A stretch of DNA of 64,000 bases from positions 61,858-125,857 of the forward strand of contig CALJPQ010000019.1 in the NCBI GenBank assembly GCA_937980645.1, in the 5' to 3' direction. This document shows positions 63,725 to 64,000 of this stretch, piece by piece. This DNA comes from an uncultured Saprospiraceae bacterium (lineage in GTDB: Bacteria; Bacteroidota; Bacteroidia; Chitinophagales; Saprospiraceae). Position numbers and translations under genes: made by a program. The notes below the pieces were generated by a model that had not been told where the DNA came from, did not search any database, and was given only the letters and a program-made list of their open reading frames with translations. Numbering within the stretch: position 1 is the first letter of the stretch; each line of letters begins with the position of its first letter.

Positions 63725-64000
63725 ATGCGTATTCAAAACATTCTATCCAAAACCTTGATGGCCCTCCTATTGCTGGTTGCCGAATCGACACAGGCCCAAC
63801 TGACGCCCTTGTGGGGGGCGCAAGGTCGCGGTAGCCGCGCCGATGAGGGCAAAGCCATCGCGCGCGATGCTGCCGGCAACCTCTACGTAACGGGCTACTT
63901 CCGCGAAGTGGTCGTCATCGGCACCGATACGCTGCGCTCGCAGGGCAACAACCGCCGCGACATTTTTGTGGCCAAATACGACGCTGAGGGCAATGCCCTG
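63725..64000 (+). CDS. beta-propeller (SBBP-like) secreted protein, cut by window edge
   Basis: 92 codons from the ATG at 63725 to the right edge, with no stop. Signal peptide MRIQNILSKTLMALLLLVAE then STQAQ. The mature start has DEGKAIARDAAGNLYVTGYF and NNRRDIFVAKYDAEGNAL, the consensus of SBBP beta-propeller repeats found in long T9SS cargo proteins. Most of the gene lies outside the window, so its end and sorting domain cannot be seen. Confidence 0.8.
   Translation, partial: MRIQNILSKTLMALLLLVAESTQAQLTPLWGAQGRGSRADEGKAIARDAAGNLYVTGYFREVVVIGTDTLRSQGNNRRDIFVAKYDAEGNAL

Noticed and set aside
1..64000. CRISPR array, tRNA or rRNA genes
   Set aside because: No regularly spaced direct repeats and no tRNA or rRNA core sequences were seen on either strand; weak tRNA genes could still escape reading by eye.

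Overview
The window comes from a member of the Bacteroidota with fairly GC-rich DNA. Several things support this: PorV of the type IX secretion system (T9SS), secreted proteins ending in T9SS sorting domains, a TonB-dependent receptor with an N-terminal carboxypeptidase-regulatory-like domain, a DUF5916/CBM9-like barrel protein, a DUF4105/Lnb-type protein, a LytS-type kinase, and repeated TAnnTTTG -7 promoter boxes with little sign of Shine-Dalgarno use. Cry-DASH and adhesin-like domains (CARDB, PKD-like, HYR) would suit an aerobic, surface-living saprospiral or cytophagal lineage, but I cannot place it below phylum from sequence alone.

Layout. 1-5.3 kb: prmC (cut by the left edge) behind an ABC exporter, a divergent second exporter, and a small patch of decayed genes. 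5.3-13.2 kb: dnaE, an outer-membrane barrel protein, porV, a ROK sugar kinase and a SPOR-like secreted protein. 13.2-20.6 kb: GH31 alpha-glucosidase overlapping a LytS-type kinase, an ECF sigma factor with a membrane partner, an amino-acid permease and a DUF423 protein. 20.7-31.5 kb: a very large sensor kinase, the RNase P RNA gene rnpB, a candidate lipoprotein N-acyltransferase (Lnb), two paralogous glucosaminidase-LysM cell-wall hydrolases and a DUF5916 protein. 31.7-43.7 kb: cryptochrome DASH, a lipoprotein, an exopolysaccharide-type sugar transferase, thiolase, glucan phosphorylase, a giant T9SS cargo protein and a PASTA protein.

43.8-49.7 kb: a lipoprotein and a four-gene minus-strand cluster that I regard as the most unusual part of the window. 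It encodes a short membrane-anchored protein, an HTTM (gamma-carboxylase-like) membrane protein fused to a DCC thiol-redox domain, an ABC transporter with altered ATPase motifs, and a P-loop protein of the DUF1611/dethiobiotin-synthetase-like kind. 49.8-64 kb: a sugar-acid region with a GH2 glycosidase, an enolase-superfamily dehydratase, altronate/galactarate-type dehydratase, GntP permease, KDPG-type aldolase and ExuT-like transporter. Past a repeat-rich gap come a TonB receptor, a beta-helix T9SS protein and the start of a beta-propeller protein. Read together this looks like uptake and breakdown of uronate- or aldonate-containing glycans (pectin- or glucuronide-like), which is an inference.

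Two intergenic spacers share a 51-bp dispersed repeat. At 58.8 kb it forms the end of a long nested hairpin, next to a second palindrome. I found no tRNA, rRNA, CRISPR array, intact insertion sequence, phage or plasmid gene.
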